From NCBI GenBank assembly GCA_023392285.1, contig JAEVZK010000005.1:1-46175 (forward strand): a stretch of DNA of 46,175 bases. Direction: 5' to 3'. The translations under genes and the position numbers were made by a program. Of the stretch, positions 26,263-34,406 are shown piece by piece (position 1 is the stretch's first letter; each line of letters starts with the position of its first letter). The notes below the pieces were generated by a model. That model worked only from the letters and a program-made list of their open reading frames with translations, had not been told where the DNA came from and searched no databases. Origin of the DNA: Armatimonadota bacterium. GTDB lineage: Bacteria; Armatimonadota; Fimbriimonadia; Fimbriimonadales; Fimbriimonadaceae.

Positions 26263-27672
26263 ATGAAAGCTAAAGACGCACTTCAATTTATCAAAGATAA
26301 CGAAGCGGTAATTCTCGACATTCGATTTACAGACCTTTTGGGGACATGGCAGCACTTCAGCATGCCTGCGAGCCGATTGGACGAAGACGCCTTTGAGGAT
26401 GGATTGCCATTCGACGGGTCCAGCATTAGGGGCTTCCAAGCGATCAATGAGAGCGACATGTTGCTCATGCCCGATCCTTCAACGATGTTTATGGATCCAT
26501 TTGCCGATGTTGCGACGGCTGTGATCGTTTGCAACATCGAAGACCCGATTACGCGCCAGCCGTACAGCCGAGATCCGCGCTTCGTAGCAGAAAAGGCGGA
26601 GCAATATTTGAAGTCGACCGGTATTGGCGATACAGCTTTTTTCGGCCCCGAAGCAGAGTTCTTTGTCTTCGATCATCTTTCCTACAGCAACGAACCGAAC
26701 AAGACGGGCTTTACGATCGATGATGAGGAAGCATGGTGGAACAGCGGAAGTTCGGCGAGCAGCGGTTTCACGCTGAAACAGAAGGGTGGCTACTATCCAT
26801 GCGGCCCGGCTGACAAACTGCAGGATTTGCGGAATCAGATGATGCTCGTGATGATGGAAGCGGGAATCGAAGTGGAAATGCACCACCACGAAGTCGGTGT
26901 TCCCGGCCAGTGCGAAATCGATGTGAAGTTCGACACCTTAACGACCATGGCTGACAAGCTCATGCTTTTCAAGTACATCGTCAAAAACGTCGCGTACAAC
27001 AATGGCAAAGTGGCGACTTTCATGCCCAAGCCGATCTTTGGCGACAATGGCAGCGGCATGCATATCCATCAGTCTATATGGAAGAACGGCGAGACGCAGA
27101 TGTACGATGAGGCGGGCTATGCCGGCTTGTCCGATCTCTCTCGCTGGTATATCGGAGGATTGTTGAAGCACGCGGATACGCTCCTAGCCTTCTGTGCGCC
27201 ATCGACGAACAGCTACCGCAGGCTTGTCCCCGGCTATGAAGCGCCCATAAACCTGATGTATTCACAGCGCAATCGATCGGCATGCGTGCGAATTCCAGTT
27301 GCTAACAAGTCCAAGAAGGCGAAGCGGGTGGAGTTCCGGGCACCAGATCCCATGGCAAATCCTTATCTCGCTTTCTCCGCCTGTCTCATGGCAGGTCTCG
27401 ATGGTGTTCAGAATCGGATCGAACCTCCCAAGCCTCTAGATAAGGATCTGTACGACCTTCCGCCCGCCGAACGAGTTGGAATCCGAACGACAGTGCCGAG
27501 TTTACGAGCTGCGCTGACTGCTCTGGCCACTGACCACGATTTCCTTCTAAAGGGTGATGTCTTTACCAAAGACTTAATTGATGCTTATATCGAATACAAG
27601 CTGTTGAATGAGTGTGACGCCGTCGATCTTCGCCCACACCCGTACGAGTTCTTCCTCTACTCGGATTACTAG
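26263..27672 (+). CDS. glnA: Glutamine synthetase type I
   Basis: ATP-dependent ligation of ammonia to glutamate, the main ammonium-assimilating enzyme, a dodecamer in the cytoplasm. Motifs: LPFDGSSIRGF near residue 50, FFGPEAEFFVF, the histidine-rich HHHEVGVPGQCEID, KPIFGDNGSGMHIHQS (ATP and metal site), and NRSACVRIP with RVEFRAPDP. The KDLYDLPPAE segment contains the tyrosine that is adenylylated in GSI-beta enzymes, so control by GlnE is possible, although GlnE is not in this window. Length of 469 fits GSI-beta. The gene stands alone, with a structured leader and inverted repeat upstream and a hairpin after the stop. Confidence 0.97.
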   Translation: MKAKDALQFIKDNEAVILDIRFTDLLGTWQHFSMPASRLDEDAFEDGLPFDGSSIRGFQAINESDMLLMPDPSTMFMDPFADVATAVIVCNIEDPITRQPYSRDPRFVAEKAEQYLKSTGIGDTAFFGPEAEFFVFDHLSYSNEPNKTGFTIDDEEAWWNSGSSASSGFTLKQKGGYYPCGPADKLQDLRNQMMLVMMEAGIEVEMHHHEVGVPGQCEIDVKFDTLTTMADKLMLFKYIVKNVAYNNGKVATFMPKPIFGDNGSGMHIHQSIWKNGETQMYDEAGYAGLSDLSRWYIGGLLKHADTLLAFCAPSTNSYRRLVPGYEAPINLMYSQRNRSACVRIPVANKSKKAKRVEFRAPDPMANPYLAFSACLMAGLDGVQNRIEPPKPLDKDLYDLPPAERVGIRTTVPSLRAALTALATDHDFLLKGDVFTKDLIDAYIEYKLLNECDAVDLRPHPYEFFLYSDY

Positions 27673-27680
27673 GATCACTG

Positions 27681-27700
27681 GGGAAGCCATCCGGCTTCCC
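27681..27700. terminator. Hairpin between convergent genes
   Basis: GGGAAGCC-ATCC-GGCTTCCC, an 8-bp perfect stem, lies between the glnA stop (27672) and the stop of the convergent HlyD-like gene (27700). No long T-run; possible bidirectional 3'-end hairpin. Confidence 0.5.
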
Positions 27701-28833
27701 TACCGGCTGATCGTTGCGATCACCGTTCCGGATACGACGGCTTGCGCAAGAGCAAAATGCAGGTGAACCTGCCCCGCTTCAGTCGCATAAATTTTTGATG
27801 CTTCTATCACTGTTTTCAAGTGATCGAGTTCAGCTTGAAGCGCTTTCCGCTTCGACTCTACCGAATCCATCGTCTCCTCATCCACGAACAGCTTAACCGG
27901 AGCGGTCGGCGGGCTCTTTGCCCAACTGGCCGTCGGCACCGAGCGATAGACCACTTCTTCCTTTGCCGGAGGCAGGGCGGCGATGGATTTCGCCCTAGTC
28001 TCTTTCTCTGCGGCAAATTTCGCCTGAGCATCGTCGTAGGTTTGCTTCGCAGTGGGTAACTTGGCCTGAAGGCTCGCAAGTTCCGCCTTTGCCGATGCTA
28101 GCGAGCGTTTAGCCGATTCCATGTCGAGCAGCAAAGCTGAAAGCGCTCGTGAGGAGCTGTCCTCATCCGCCGTGATCTCCTGGCAGCGCTTTTCCGAAAT
28201 TACACCTTGCTCCAGCAGCGCACGCGCATTTGTCGCCTTATCTGATGCGACTTTATAGTTGGCTTGGGCAACCGCTATCTTCTCGGTGAGATCTTTGATA
28301 TCTTTTGTTGCTTGGTCCTCGGCCGCTTGCTGTGCCTTCAGGGAAGCAGTGATCTTCTGTAGAGCGTCTTTAGCTGCTTCGAAAGGTTCCTTTGAAGCCA
28401 GCTTGGCCGCTTCTGCGGGAGGCGATGGGGCATCGAGGGATTTCTTGACGGGAACCTTTACAGGAGACGGAGCAACCGCGGGAACGGTGCCGGTGATGCT
28501 CGTCATCGGCAGGATTGCGGAGGACCCTTTCGCCTCGAGTTCCGCGATTTGAGCACGGAGCTCCGAGATGCGAGCTTCCGCTTGGGATACGTCGAGCATC
28601 GCGATTAACTGTCCCTTTTCGACATGTTCTCCATCGGACACGAGCCATTTCAGGAGCTTTCCATCGGATGAGGCAACGACGCCTACGTCCGGAACCGCTT
28701 TCGAAGCATGCGAAAATGCATTATGGGGCTGATCACCGACCGTTCGGCCGAGGAAAACTGCCGAAGTGACGGCCGTCATTCCAGCCATCACCAGCAAACT
28801 CCACCTTAAAGATTTTCGCGTTTTTTCCGACAT
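27700..28833 (-). CDS. HlyD-like periplasmic adaptor
   Basis: A 377-residue membrane-fusion-type protein. A single N-terminal membrane helix (SLLVMAGMTAVTSAVFLG, about residues 13-30) is followed by half of a lipoyl/biotinyl fold (DGKLLKWLVSDGEHVEKGQL), a helical segment, a linker rich in Pro and Ala (about 105-150), a long coiled coil (about 150-290, with alternating Lys/Glu/Ala/Gln), and the second lipoyl half at the C-terminus (GQVHLHFALAQAVVSGTVIA). Such adaptors bridge an inner-membrane transporter and an outer-membrane channel. No transporter or TolC-like gene is adjacent. It starts 12 nt after the stop of the dehydrogenase upstream, with TAGTAT 9 nt before its ATG. Confidence 0.8.
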   Translation of the reverse strand: MSEKTRKSLRWSLLVMAGMTAVTSAVFLGRTVGDQPHNAFSHASKAVPDVGVVASSDGKLLKWLVSDGEHVEKGQLIAMLDVSQAEARISELRAQIAELEAKGSSAILPMTSITGTVPAVAPSPVKVPVKKSLDAPSPPAEAAKLASKEPFEAAKDALQKITASLKAQQAAEDQATKDIKDLTEKIAVAQANYKVASDKATNARALLEQGVISEKRCQEITADEDSSSRALSALLLDMESAKRSLASAKAELASLQAKLPTAKQTYDDAQAKFAAEKETRAKSIAALPPAKEEVVYRSVPTASWAKSPPTAPVKLFVDEETMDSVESKRKALQAELDHLKTVIEASKIYATEAGQVHLHFALAQAVVSGTVIATISR

Positions 28834-28845
28834 GCCATTCCAATA

Positions 28846-29877
28846 CTACGTTGAAGCTGCGAAGAGCCTTCCGTCCTTTGCCCTATTAGAGATGAGAGCA
28901 TCGGTTGCGGAATGCGCCACATCCGTTGCAACAAGGGCATCTCGCGGGGTTGGCATCAAATTTGCACCTCCTTGCAACTCCTCTACCAATGATCGGTACA
29001 TTCCGGCGAAATTCTTCTCGCTCGCACCGGGAGTCCTGATCGTCTCACGCCCAGTTCTCGCCTCAAGGATGTATCCCTCTCGGTCGTAACGAGCTACTCC
29101 CCCAGTGCCGATCATCTCATATGTGAAGATGGAGCGCGAATCTTTTGCAGTGTGCGTATACCCGTAGCTGACGTCGACCGTAGTTAGCACGCCATTCTCG
29201 TGTTGCATCTGTAAGGTGACATGGTCAGGAGCCGTGTAGGTCGTGGACCAAGTTCCGGCTGCTTGCCAGCGAGAAATCTCAGAACCAGTCCACCATCTCG
29301 CCAGATCGATCTGGTGAACGCCACAGTCGACCAATGGTCCACCTTCGATCATGCGTCCCCGATAAGCAGGATTCTCGCCCCATTCTCCCGAGGGGAGCTC
29401 CACGTACTGCCCATGCAAGTTCCAGTCGTAGACCATCCGAATGTGCTTGACTTGGCCTATGGTGCCTTCCCGATACCAGCGACACATCTGCTCCGCAACC
29501 GAACTGAAGCGATAGCAAAAACCGACGAAGAACTTCTTGCCCGACCGGGTCATCGAGCTGATCATGAGCTCGGCTTCGCCCTCGTCCATCGCGATAGGCT
29601 TTTCACAGAGGACATGGACGCGGCGACGGGAAGCTTCGATCACGTTGCCAAAGTGCGCTGGTGCCGGTGAGGCGACGACTACAATGTCTAGCCTCTGATC
29701 AAAGAATGCCTCTATATCACTGAATGGCCTTCCCTGACCGAACTTCTCGGCAAACGCGCTTGCTCGATCCGGAAGAGGATCATAGTATGCAGAAAGCTCC
29801 AGTTCAGGCGTTTCAAGGATGGCTGGAACGTGGCCGAAGTCAGCCACCTGTCCGCAGCCGAGAATGCCGATTCTCAG
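28846..29877 (-). CDS. Gfo/Idh/MocA family oxidoreductase with probable CTG start
   Basis: NAD(P)-dependent sugar or polyol dehydrogenase family. The Rossmann motif IGILGCGQVADFGHVP is encoded only if translation begins before 29850. The first usual start codon in this frame is the GTG inside that motif (29847), which would remove the dinucleotide-binding strand. A CTG at 29877 overlaps the preceding stop (CTGA) and gives LRIGILGCGQVA, so I take it as the start. CEKPIAMDEGEAELMI contains the family EKP lysine, and GGPLVDCGVHQIDLARW is the second-domain motif with the catalytic-site D...H. Substrate unknown. It follows the small lipoprotein and precedes the HlyD-like gene. Confidence 0.85.
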   Translation of the reverse strand: MRIGILGCGQVADFGHVPAILETPELELSAYYDPLPDRASAFAEKFGQGRPFSDIEAFFDQRLDIVVVASPAPAHFGNVIEASRRRVHVLCEKPIAMDEGEAELMISSMTRSGKKFFVGFCYRFSSVAEQMCRWYREGTIGQVKHIRMVYDWNLHGQYVELPSGEWGENPAYRGRMIEGGPLVDCGVHQIDLARWWTGSEISRWQAAGTWSTTYTAPDHVTLQMQHENGVLTTVDVSYGYTHTAKDSRSIFTYEMIGTGGVARYDREGYILEARTGRETIRTPGASEKNFAGMYRSLVEELQGGANLMPTPRDALVATDVAHSATDALISNRAKDGRLFAAST

Positions 29878-30161
29878 AGGCGGACTTCCGATTCTGGAAC
29901 TTCAGGTTGAACCTTGTAGTTGCCGTCGATCGGTGCGTTCGAGCCCTCTACGGCGTTCGGTCCCTCGGTTGGCATGCGCTCGTGATCCTGTTCGATGATC
30001 GTGCCGCCAGTGGCGTCGGCGATTCCGCCATTATTGAACGGATCGTAATAGCCGGTCGGCTTCACATTCGAAAAAAGCGTGCCGTGCGAATCGAAGGCCT
30101 TGATATGAGGCTTGCACCCGGCAAGGACACAAACGGCGACGGTTAAAAGAATCCATTTCAT
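29874..30161 (-). CDS. Small lipoprotein
   Basis: A 95-residue protein with a lipoprotein signal (KWILLTVAVCVLAGC, Cys16 acylated) and a polar, Gly/Pro/Glu-rich mature part (FDSHGTLFSNVKPTGYYDPF and onward) with no recognisable fold. Its ATG shares a base with the stop of the upstream dehydrogenase (TAATG), and its TGA overlaps the CTG of the next one, so it is tightly embedded between two Gfo/Idh/MocA genes. Function unknown. Confidence 0.75.
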   Translation of the reverse strand: MKWILLTVAVCVLAGCKPHIKAFDSHGTLFSNVKPTGYYDPFNNGGIADATGGTIIEQDHERMPTEGPNAVEGSNAPIDGNYKVQPEVPESEVRL

Positions 30162-31234
30162 TAGTAGCTCACATCCACACTTTGCTCTTTGCCAGTCTCG
30201 CTGCTCTTGTAAATTGCGTCGAAAATCGCGTTCAGTATAAGCCCTTGCTCTCCTGGGACCGGAGACGGGTCGCCATTTTTTATTGCTTGGACAAATGCCT
30301 TGACTTCATCTACGTGAGACGAATCCACTGAGGGCAAGTTTACTGGAGTCATATCGAACAGCTGCTGATTCTGCTCGGTGAAAATCTTAATCCCATTCTG
30401 CTCATAAACCTTCACTGAAGCGCCTGCCTTGGTGCCAAACAGGTCTGTTTGGAATGGATTGCCATCTAAGTTGGCCATGAAGGAGCTTTCTAGCGTCACC
30501 ACTGCTCCATTTTCAAATTTGATCATGCCGACGGCGAAGTCCTCGACAGTGAACTTTGACCGGTCATAATCCCCCATTCCGTTCCAGATCTCGGGATTCT
30601 TGCCCAAGACGTCCCACGTCTTGCCGGTCGCCGAGACTGGCTTCGGATATCCCATCAGATACAAGGTGAAATCTAGGATGTGAACGCCAATGTCGATGAG
30701 CGGACCACCACCCTGCTTCTCCTTGTCGATAAAGACGCCCCAACCGGGCACGCCGCGACGGCGTAGAGCTTGCGCGCGGGCGTAGTAGATCTCACCCATG
30801 GCCCCACTATCCACATAAGTTTTCATGAAGCGCCCTGCGGAGGTGAACCGATTTTGCAGGGCCACCTGGAGAATTTTCCCGCTCTCGCGTGCGGCAGCAC
30901 ACATCTCCTTGCACTCAGCGGCATTCATGCCAAGAGGTTTTTCGCAGAGGACGTGTTTGCCCGCTCGAAGTGCTTCGACAGTGGGTTGCTTGTGATAGGC
31001 GTTCGGGGTCGCCACGCTCACCGCGTCGATTTCGGGGTCGTTGATAACTTCGCGATAGTCGCAGGTTGTGCGTCCAGAGGAGTTGTACGTGTCCCTTGCT
31101 TTGGCGGCACTCTCCGGATTCACATCACAAAAGGCGACGATCTCGCACAGGTCAGGCATTGAGTTATAGCCCTTCATGTGGAGGTGCGAAATTCCTCCCG
31201 TACCGATGATGCCAATCTTTAAGCGTTTCTCCAT
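30161..31234 (-). CDS. Gfo/Idh/MocA family oxidoreductase
   Basis: A 357-residue NAD(P)-dependent dehydrogenase. The N-terminus LKIGIIGTGGISHLHMKGYN is the dinucleotide-binding motif, AVSVATPNAYHKQP and HVLCEKPLGMNAAEC contain the EKP lysine, and QGGGPLIDIGVHILDFTLYLMG is the catalytic-domain motif. The length and the late EVKAFVQAIKNGDPSPVPGEQG segment fit sugar dehydrogenases of this family. It has no twin-arginine signal and should be cytoplasmic. It is followed directly by the lipoprotein (1-nt overlap). It differs clearly from the second family member in the operon, so the two are not a recent duplicate. Confidence 0.9.
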   Translation of the reverse strand: MEKRLKIGIIGTGGISHLHMKGYNSMPDLCEIVAFCDVNPESAAKARDTYNSSGRTTCDYREVINDPEIDAVSVATPNAYHKQPTVEALRAGKHVLCEKPLGMNAAECKEMCAAARESGKILQVALQNRFTSAGRFMKTYVDSGAMGEIYYARAQALRRRGVPGWGVFIDKEKQGGGPLIDIGVHILDFTLYLMGYPKPVSATGKTWDVLGKNPEIWNGMGDYDRSKFTVEDFAVGMIKFENGAVVTLESSFMANLDGNPFQTDLFGTKAGASVKVYEQNGIKIFTEQNQQLFDMTPVNLPSVDSSHVDEVKAFVQAIKNGDPSPVPGEQGLILNAIFDAIYKSSETGKEQSVDVSY

Positions 31235-31255
31235 GCTTCAGGTGAATGTTACCGC

Positions 31256-32197
31256 TTACTCAGAAATGGTGAGCTTCGCTCGTTTATAGGTTCGAGTGAT
31301 CTCGAAGCCATGCTTTCCATAAAAGCTCTCCAGCACCGTCCAGTCGATAATGCACCGACCCACGCCTCGGTTCTTCAGTGAATTGAGCGCGGAGCCAAGC
31401 AGCGCATCCCCGAGTCCTCGACCACGCTCAGATTTGGCAATGCCGATCGGTCCCAAGCTGCCCCACTTTTCGCCGAGGCTGTTCCGCCACACGGCTCCCC
31501 CAATCGGCAGGGTGTGTCGCCAATCTTGGAGAAGGGCGAACCCAAGCATCCTTCCACCTTCGAACACACCGAAGAGTGAATTTGTGATGCCGTCTACCTG
31601 AATCTTCTGCAGCACGTCGTAACGCCACCGGTTTGGAAACTCCGCCGCGAAGAAAGCTTGGACGGTGGGCATGTCGCCTTCAGTCGCAGGTCGAAATTGC
31701 AGCCCCGCAACTGGCGGCACTGGAGACTGGTAGGTTGACAAGTCCCTTTCTAGATCAAAATATTCGTCGAGCTTTTGAAAGCCCTCTACCATCAAGAAGT
31801 TGCAGAGATTGGGAGCGGATTCTGGACAGCCGGGAAAGAAATGCCGTGAATCCATTCCGAACATCAAAGACTGAATGCCTCGATCCTTCAGCGTTCGCTT
31901 AGCGCTGCCGAGCAAATCGACTCCAATCTCTGGCTCGATGTACGCGATAGCTGACAGGTGAGACACGTCCTCGCCCGATCCCGCGTAAAGCGTAGGGTTT
32001 GGCGACTTCTTGACAAGCACAAAACCCCAGATTTCATTGTCACAAACTTCGATCGCCGACGCTCCCCAATCAAATGTGGGAGCTTCAACCGTGTTGATCC
32101 GAAAGATGTCCGAGTCGATAGCAAAGTGCGGAGGATAATAGCTGTTCCACAAGTTCGTCAGCCCCTCAAAATCCGCATTCCTGAAGTCGATTCGCAT
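31256..32197 (-). CDS. Tandem GNAT acetyltransferase
   Basis: A 313-residue protein made of two GNAT folds. The second (about residues 165-313) has a proper acetyl-CoA loop, GPIGIAKSERGRGLGDALL, with the R/Q-x-x-G-x-G/A pattern. The first (about 1-150) keeps the shape (IWGFVLVKKSPNPTLYAG, LSAIAYIEPEIGVDLLGSA) but its CoA loop is degenerate. This design is known from mycothiol-synthase-like and sugar-operon acetyltransferases. Substrate unknown. It starts 3 nt after the preceding stop, within the minus-strand operon. Confidence 0.8.
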   Translation of the reverse strand: MRIDFRNADFEGLTNLWNSYYPPHFAIDSDIFRINTVEAPTFDWGASAIEVCDNEIWGFVLVKKSPNPTLYAGSGEDVSHLSAIAYIEPEIGVDLLGSAKRTLKDRGIQSLMFGMDSRHFFPGCPESAPNLCNFLMVEGFQKLDEYFDLERDLSTYQSPVPPVAGLQFRPATEGDMPTVQAFFAAEFPNRWRYDVLQKIQVDGITNSLFGVFEGGRMLGFALLQDWRHTLPIGGAVWRNSLGEKWGSLGPIGIAKSERGRGLGDALLGSALNSLKNRGVGRCIIDWTVLESFYGKHGFEITRTYKRAKLTISE

Positions 32198-32200
32198 AAG

Positions 32201-32719
32201 TTAGCTCTTTGACGCAAGCTGGCGCAGGTGGTGCCCGTAGAGTGTCAACGCGTCTCGAGTCCGGGCAATGCGACTGATCATCCTTCCGTCGTCTAGAGCC
32301 ACGAATTCTTCTAACGATCGGGCGAAGAAGAGAGCCTCGAAAGCATCGGCCCCTGAACCACAAGCTTTTAGACTTTGCTCGGCGTCAGTAGGATCAAACC
32401 TTAGATATGCGACTACGTGCTGCCTCACTGTCGGGTAGTTCTGAAGCATCCATGCCCGCATCGCCTGATAACGATTTTCCAGACTTGCCGTAGGCCCCCC
32501 ATGTGCCAGTCCGATCAGCGTCTCCACGAGATCTTCGTAGTGCGAGTAAAAACGAACCAGTTCCTGTTGCCGATCCCGTACCGTCTCGAAATTGGCTTCT
32601 TTGAGGATTGACAGATCACGCCGGTCTAGAAAGTAAATTCGGATCTGGCGAACGAGTGAGCGAAGGAACGATCTCCGACGATGAACAACTAGGCGGTCAT
32701 CCTGAATTAACGAACTCAA
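32201..32719 (-). CDS. Helical protein of unknown function
   Basis: A mostly alpha-helical, charged protein of about 172 residues (RRSFLRSLVRQIRIYFLDRR, then FETVRDRQQELVRFYSHYED and EQSLKACGSGADAFEALFFA). No membrane helix, signal peptide or known motif is visible. The TTG at 32719 overlaps the stop of the DUF1844 gene (TTGA), suggesting coupling; a TTG at 32749 would add 10 residues. It is co-directional with DUF1844 upstream and GNAT 3 nt downstream. Confidence 0.65.
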   Translation of the reverse strand: MSSLIQDDRLVVHRRRSFLRSLVRQIRIYFLDRRDLSILKEANFETVRDRQQELVRFYSHYEDLVETLIGLAHGGPTASLENRYQAMRAWMLQNYPTVRQHVVAYLRFDPTDAEQSLKACGSGADAFEALFFARSLEEFVALDDGRMISRIARTRDALTLYGHHLRQLASKS

Positions 32720-33009
32720 GTTCCACTGCCCTGCGACCGTTGAACCCAATTCATGCGCAGATCACGAATCAAGGCATGAATGCGGCGCTTATCGTCCTCT
32801 TCGAGCTTCGGTTCGATAAAGGTTGACATATGAGTGGTCAAGTCGATGGCTACTTTGGCCTGATCAAGATCGGGCGCTTCCACTTTGCCGGTCACAAAAT
32901 CTGGCTGCAGACCCATTTTGGTCCAAGCAACTGCAGCCATTTGATCGACCATCATCGTGATCATCTGATAAACGTCGAGTGGTCCTCCCGCTGCGGTTTG
33001 ATCGTCCAT
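32716..33009 (-). CDS. DUF1844 family protein
   Basis: A 97-residue protein matching DUF1844: an opening helix (YQMITMMVDQMAAVAWTKMG), PDFVTGKVEAPDLDQAKVAI as the family TG-x4-DL-x2-A core, and a closing EEDDKRRIHALIRDLRMNWV. Members are small cytoplasmic proteins of unknown function. It begins 40 nt after the ALDH-like stop and overlaps the next gene by 4 nt. Confidence 0.8.
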   Translation of the reverse strand: MDDQTAAGGPLDVYQMITMMVDQMAAVAWTKMGLQPDFVTGKVEAPDLDQAKVAIDLTTHMSTFIEPKLEEDDKRRIHALIRDLRMNWVQRSQGSGT

Positions 33010-33048
33010 TTCCGGAGATAGAGACGTGGCAGGTAACCGATTGGGAGC

Positions 33049-34284
33049 TTATTTCGCGTCGTTCAGAGGATGTGGTGAATCAATCTGCAGCGGGCGTCGA
33101 TATTTGTAGTGCCACTCTTCCACTCGGGATGTTCCAGACCGGCCATATCCGCCCCAAGGTTCCAGCGGATCCTCGATGCTTGGATCGCCGTTAATGACGA
33201 GTCTGGCTAGGTTTGGAAGGTTGCAGAAGCGCTCACCACCTGTGCTACCAAAGAAGGCAAAGCAAAGGGGATACTCATTTTTGAGCCACATGGCTCTCAG
33301 CAAGGCTTCGTCACCTGGCATCAGCCAAAGCGCCGCTCCGAAGATGCCTTGGCGGACGAGTCTCGAATCAGAGCGTGGACGATCGATGAGAACGAGACCC
33401 TGATCACGCAGGACGTGGCCGCGGCTCTTCGAGATCATCTTGATCTGCGACTCGTGCTTGAGCGTGTAGTCGCTTTTTGGACTGAGACGCAGAACATGTG
33501 ACTTCACCTCTTCATAAAGGTCAGGATGAATGATCGCGCCATTGACGGAGGTACACGTCTCCCCGTTGTAGCGAACAGCGCCAGCAACAAGCAACGAGGC
33601 GGCACGTGCAGGATCGGCTGATTGGTCGACGAAAGCCCACGTGTTCCCTTCCCCGTCTCCCAGAAAAATTTTTCCGTGCTTTGCACATTGTTTCGAGAGG
33701 CTTGGGAGCCTCCCGGAGGAACCGAAGTAGTGGAATAGTCCTCCTCCTTCCGATTTGCAAAATGCGTGCAATAGGTCTTCGGCTGAGCCCGATATTATTG
33801 AAATGCCTTCGATTCCCTCAAATAGATTCGCCAACCACTCAGCGATGCTCGGGGTTCGATTAGAGGAGCGAAGCACGACTCGGTTTCCCGCGGCGATACC
33901 ATTCAGCGCAACAACCGTGGCGAGATAGGCAAAGGCGTTTTGAGGGCAAATACCCAAGATGGTGCCGATGGGTTGGCTTGAGACGGTGAGGCTTCGATCG
34001 GGCAGAGCGCCGCGAATCGTGCAACTCCCATAATTCGCAGGTTCAAATTTTTCAAGAAAAGCTAGGAGGCCCTCAACCATCTCCTCCGAGTCAACTCTCG
34101 AATAACCCGTCTCTGCAACGGTAATGTCCACCAGTCGGTCGCGCTGCTCTGCTCCCGATTCCAATAATTTTCTCCGAATGGCATCCCACTTTAGGGGGAG
34201 AAGTTCCTCTGTTTTAAAGACTTCGGAGTGACTGACTTCCAGCGCTACCTTTCGCCCATTTAAGAGGATCGAAGAGAAGGACAT
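33049..34284 (-). CDS. Divergent aldehyde-dehydrogenase-like protein
   Basis: A 411-residue member of the NAD(P)-dependent aldehyde/acyl dehydrogenase superfamily, shorter than the usual 480-500 with a reduced N-terminus. The cofactor region is seen in QPIGTILGICPQNAFAYLAT and GNRVVLRSSNRTPSIAEWLA, and the nucleophile in VRYNGETCTSVNGAIIHPDL. The later AMWLKNEYPLCFAFFGSTGG and EPWGGYGRSGTSRVEEWHY fit the superfamily C-terminus. The usual ELGGK block reads FLGDGEGNT, so the general-base glutamate is shifted or lost. Substrate unknown. TATGCT lies 6 nt before the ATG. It is the first gene of the minus-strand block that includes DUF1844, GNAT and sugar dehydrogenases. Confidence 0.8.
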   Translation of the reverse strand: MSFSSILLNGRKVALEVSHSEVFKTEELLPLKWDAIRRKLLESGAEQRDRLVDITVAETGYSRVDSEEMVEGLLAFLEKFEPANYGSCTIRGALPDRSLTVSSQPIGTILGICPQNAFAYLATVVALNGIAAGNRVVLRSSNRTPSIAEWLANLFEGIEGISIISGSAEDLLHAFCKSEGGGLFHYFGSSGRLPSLSKQCAKHGKIFLGDGEGNTWAFVDQSADPARAASLLVAGAVRYNGETCTSVNGAIIHPDLYEEVKSHVLRLSPKSDYTLKHESQIKMISKSRGHVLRDQGLVLIDRPRSDSRLVRQGIFGAALWLMPGDEALLRAMWLKNEYPLCFAFFGSTGGERFCNLPNLARLVINGDPSIEDPLEPWGGYGRSGTSRVEEWHYKYRRPLQIDSPHPLNDAK

Positions 34285-34290
34285 GTGCAG

Positions 34291-34296
34291 AGCATA
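34291..34296 (-). promoter_or_regulatory. TANNNT -10 element, leaderless-type start
   Basis: TATGCT on the minus strand ends 6 nt before the ATG at 34284; no ribosome site. Confidence 0.45.
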
Positions 34297-34406
34297 ACTT
34301 ATTAATCTGAATTTAATGCTGTTTTTGCGGCTTCATGATTTTCCCGTAAAAATGTGGAAATGAGTTGATAGACGTTCTTGGCCGAACGGTCGGAGGGATA
34401 TTTATC

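Noticed and set aside
27700..28833. HlyD-like protein considered as part of a secretion system
   Set aside because: No ABC transporter, RND pump or TolC-like gene is next to it; only the adaptor can be supported.
32716..33009. DUF1844 protein considered as a toxin-antitoxin partner of the helical protein downstream
   Set aside because: Small overlapping genes suggested it, but DUF1844 is a conserved non-toxin family and no toxin motif is visible in the neighbour.
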